Source: Comamonadaceae bacterium OS-1 | Lineage (GTDB): Bacteria; Pseudomonadota; Gammaproteobacteria; Burkholderiales; Burkholderiaceae_C | Assembly (NCBI GenBank): GCA_027923965.1 | Contig: AP026969.1 | Span: forward strand, 1,860,001 to 1,924,000 | DNA: 64,000 bases | Direction of reading: 5' to 3' | Part shown: piece after piece, positions 63,000 through 64,000 of the stretch | How positions within the stretch are numbered: position 1 is the first letter of the stretch | How the letters are laid out: every line of letters starts with the position of its first letter | Notes under the pieces: model-generated | Told to the model about the DNA's origin: nothing | Seen by the model: only the letters and a program-made list of their open reading frames with translations | Databases searched by the model: none | Program-made: the position numbers and the translations under genes

Positions 63000-63013
63000 T
63001 TGATCCATGTCAA
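63000..63013. promoter_or_regulatory. FNR/ANR-like site between PPK2 and uvrB
   Basis: TTGATCCATGTCAA matches the FNR consensus TTGATnnnnATCAA at nine of ten fixed positions. It lies about 88 bp before the PPK2 start and 173 bp before uvrB. The rest of 62913-63185 holds no gene; a 60-codon plus frame there is not convincing. Confidence 0.45.
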
Positions 63014-63185
63014 ATGCTTGGCTGCAATCCCCATGGATTTTTTGTTCTGTATACCCAGCCAAGCCACCCCGCGGGGGTTGTGGACGCAGACCCATGGGAG
63101 CCCAGTGGGCACCCCCAGTCCTATACAGTGTCGGGTTTGCCGTCGCCATCCTGCTGATGGTTGTGCTGCTCCGGAGCCCGCGCCC

Positions 63186-64000
63186 ATGACCGAAATCGTC
63201 TCTCTGTACCCGTCTACCTCCCCCGAGCAGCCCGAAGGCGAGTTCGTCAGCTTCCCCGGTTCGCCGTTCGAGCTGTTCATGCCGTACCCGCCCGCAGGCG
63301 ACCAGCCCGAGGCCATCCGCCAACTGGTGGAAGGCGTGGGGGACGGCGAAGTGTTCCAGACCCTGCTGGGTGTCACCGGCTCGGGCAAGACCTTCACCAT
63401 GGCCAACGTGATTGCCCGTCTGGGCCGCCCGGCCATCATTTTTGCGCCCAACAAGACGCTGGCCGCGCAGCTCTACAGCGAGTTCCGCGAGTTCTTCCCG
63501 AAGAACGCGGTGGAGTATTTCGTCAGCTACTACGACTACTACCAGCCCGAGGCCTATGTGCCGCAGCGCGACCTGTTTATTGAGAAAGACAGCGCCATCA
63601 ACGAGCACATCGAGCAGATGCGCCTGAGCTGCACCAAGAGCGTGCTGGAGCGGCGCGACGTGGTCATCGTGGCCACGGTGTCGGCCATCTACGGTATCGG
63701 CCAGCCCGAGGCCTACCACCAGATGGTGATGACGCTGCGCCACGGCGACAAGATGGGCCAGCGCGACGTGATTGCCCAGCTCATCCGCATGCAGTACCAG
63801 CGCAACGATATGGAGTTCAGCCGGGGTATGTTCCGCGTGCGCGGCGACACCATCGATGTGTTTCCGGCCGAGCATTCCGAGCTGGCCATCCGCATCGAGC
63901 TGTTTGACGACGAGATCGACAGCTTGCAGCTGTTCGACCCGCTCACCGGCCGCATCCGCCAGAAGATTCCGCGCTTCACCGTCTACCCCAGCAGCCACTA
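63186..64000 (+). CDS. uvrB: UvrABC excinuclease subunit B, N-terminal part
   Basis: The frame opens at ATG 63186 and continues past the window edge (about 271 codons seen). After a 27-residue lead come [24 protein letters not shown], Walker [18 protein letters not shown], the damage-binding beta-hairpin region [17 protein letters not shown] and [14 protein letters not shown]. UvrB verifies damage and carries the nicking complex in nucleotide excision repair. Confidence 0.97.
   Translation, partial: MTEIVSLYPSTSPEQPEGEFVSFPGSPFELFMPYPPAGDQPEAIRQLVEGVGDGEVFQTLLGVTGSGKTFTMANVIARLGRPAIIFAPNKTLAAQLYSEFREFFPKNAVEYFVSYYDYYQPEAYVPQRDLFIEKDSAINEHIEQMRLSCTKSVLERRDVVIVATVSAIYGIGQPEAYHQMVMTLRHGDKMGQRDVIAQLIRMQYQRNDMEFSRGMFRVRGDTIDVFPAEHSELAIRIELFDDEIDSLQLFDPLTGRIRQKIPRFTVYPSSH

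Noticed and set aside
63105..63140. LexA box before uvrB
   Set aside because: The sequence around CTATACAGT has one half-site only; the CTG(N10)CAG pattern is not met.
63007..63189. 60-codon frame overlapping the uvrB start as ATGA
   Set aside because: Although it ends in a hydrophobic stretch, the first two thirds are low-complexity, there is no ribosome binding site, and uvrB normally has its own promoter here.
1..64000. CRISPR arrays, tRNA or rRNA genes, complete insertion sequences, prophage
   Set aside because: No regularly spaced direct repeats with unique spacers, no cloverleaf or rRNA sequence and no transposase or integrase coding sequence could be recognised.

Overview
The window is a GC-rich bacterial chromosome segment whose gene content and order (hemF-nadD-rsfS-rlmH, maf-rng, mutL-miaA, a PrpF/Bug region, aminotransferase-PPK2-uvrB) suggest a betaproteobacterium of the Burkholderiales, most likely Comamonadaceae (Rhodoferax/Polaromonas-like). 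This placement rests on protein family resemblance and synteny only. No rRNA, tRNA, CRISPR array, complete insertion sequence or prophage was recognised. Both ends cut genes: a DUF1688/URC4 gene on the left and uvrB on the right.

Layout. 1-1.5 kb: URC1-URC4 uracil catabolism pair (minus). 1.7-4.6 kb: lipoprotein glycerophosphodiesterase and a HerA-like ATPase, bracketed by two copies of a 64-bp palindromic element. 4.65-15.5 kb: housekeeping run on plus (yebC, purD, hemF, nadD, rsfS, rlmH, an ABC exporter, cytochrome b561 with two YceI proteins, maf, rng). 15.6-17.4 kb: a small A+T-richer island with four unrecognised minus-strand genes, three of them membrane proteins. 17.8-34.4 kb: a LolD-like ATPase, FtsX-like permease and AttH/CrtC-type lipocalin protein, all minus, separated by plus-strand signalling genes (two MCPs, receiver proteins, HD-GYP, solute-binding protein, histidine kinase) and by a large unknown membrane protein. 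34.4-39.9 kb: mutL and miaA with three extra genes between them (CapA-like, GNAT/CelD-like and a small secreted protein).

39.9-52 kb: organic acid catabolism. DctA, an aspartase/fumarase-superfamily lyase and an itaconate-type Ict/Ich/Ccl set are divergent from a LysR regulator. Next come a nonsense-mutated lipoprotein with 84-residue repeats and a seven-bladed propeller, then a Bug solute-binding protein and a remarkable in-frame PrpF-Bug fusion. 52-60 kb: SDR/TetR divergent pair, then an arabinoside-type sugar ABC operon with a GH51 arabinofuranosidase and a GntR regulator. 60-64 kb: aromatic/aspartate aminotransferase, PPK2 and the start of uvrB.

The most unusual thread through the window is a dispersed ~45-50 bp repeat, called here the GCTA repeat. 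It occurs about 14 times. Most copies are intergenic, but several lie in frame inside URC4, nadD, the FtsX permease, miaA and mutL, one forms the 3' end of a receiver-Hpt gene, and one has become a perfect terminator hairpin.
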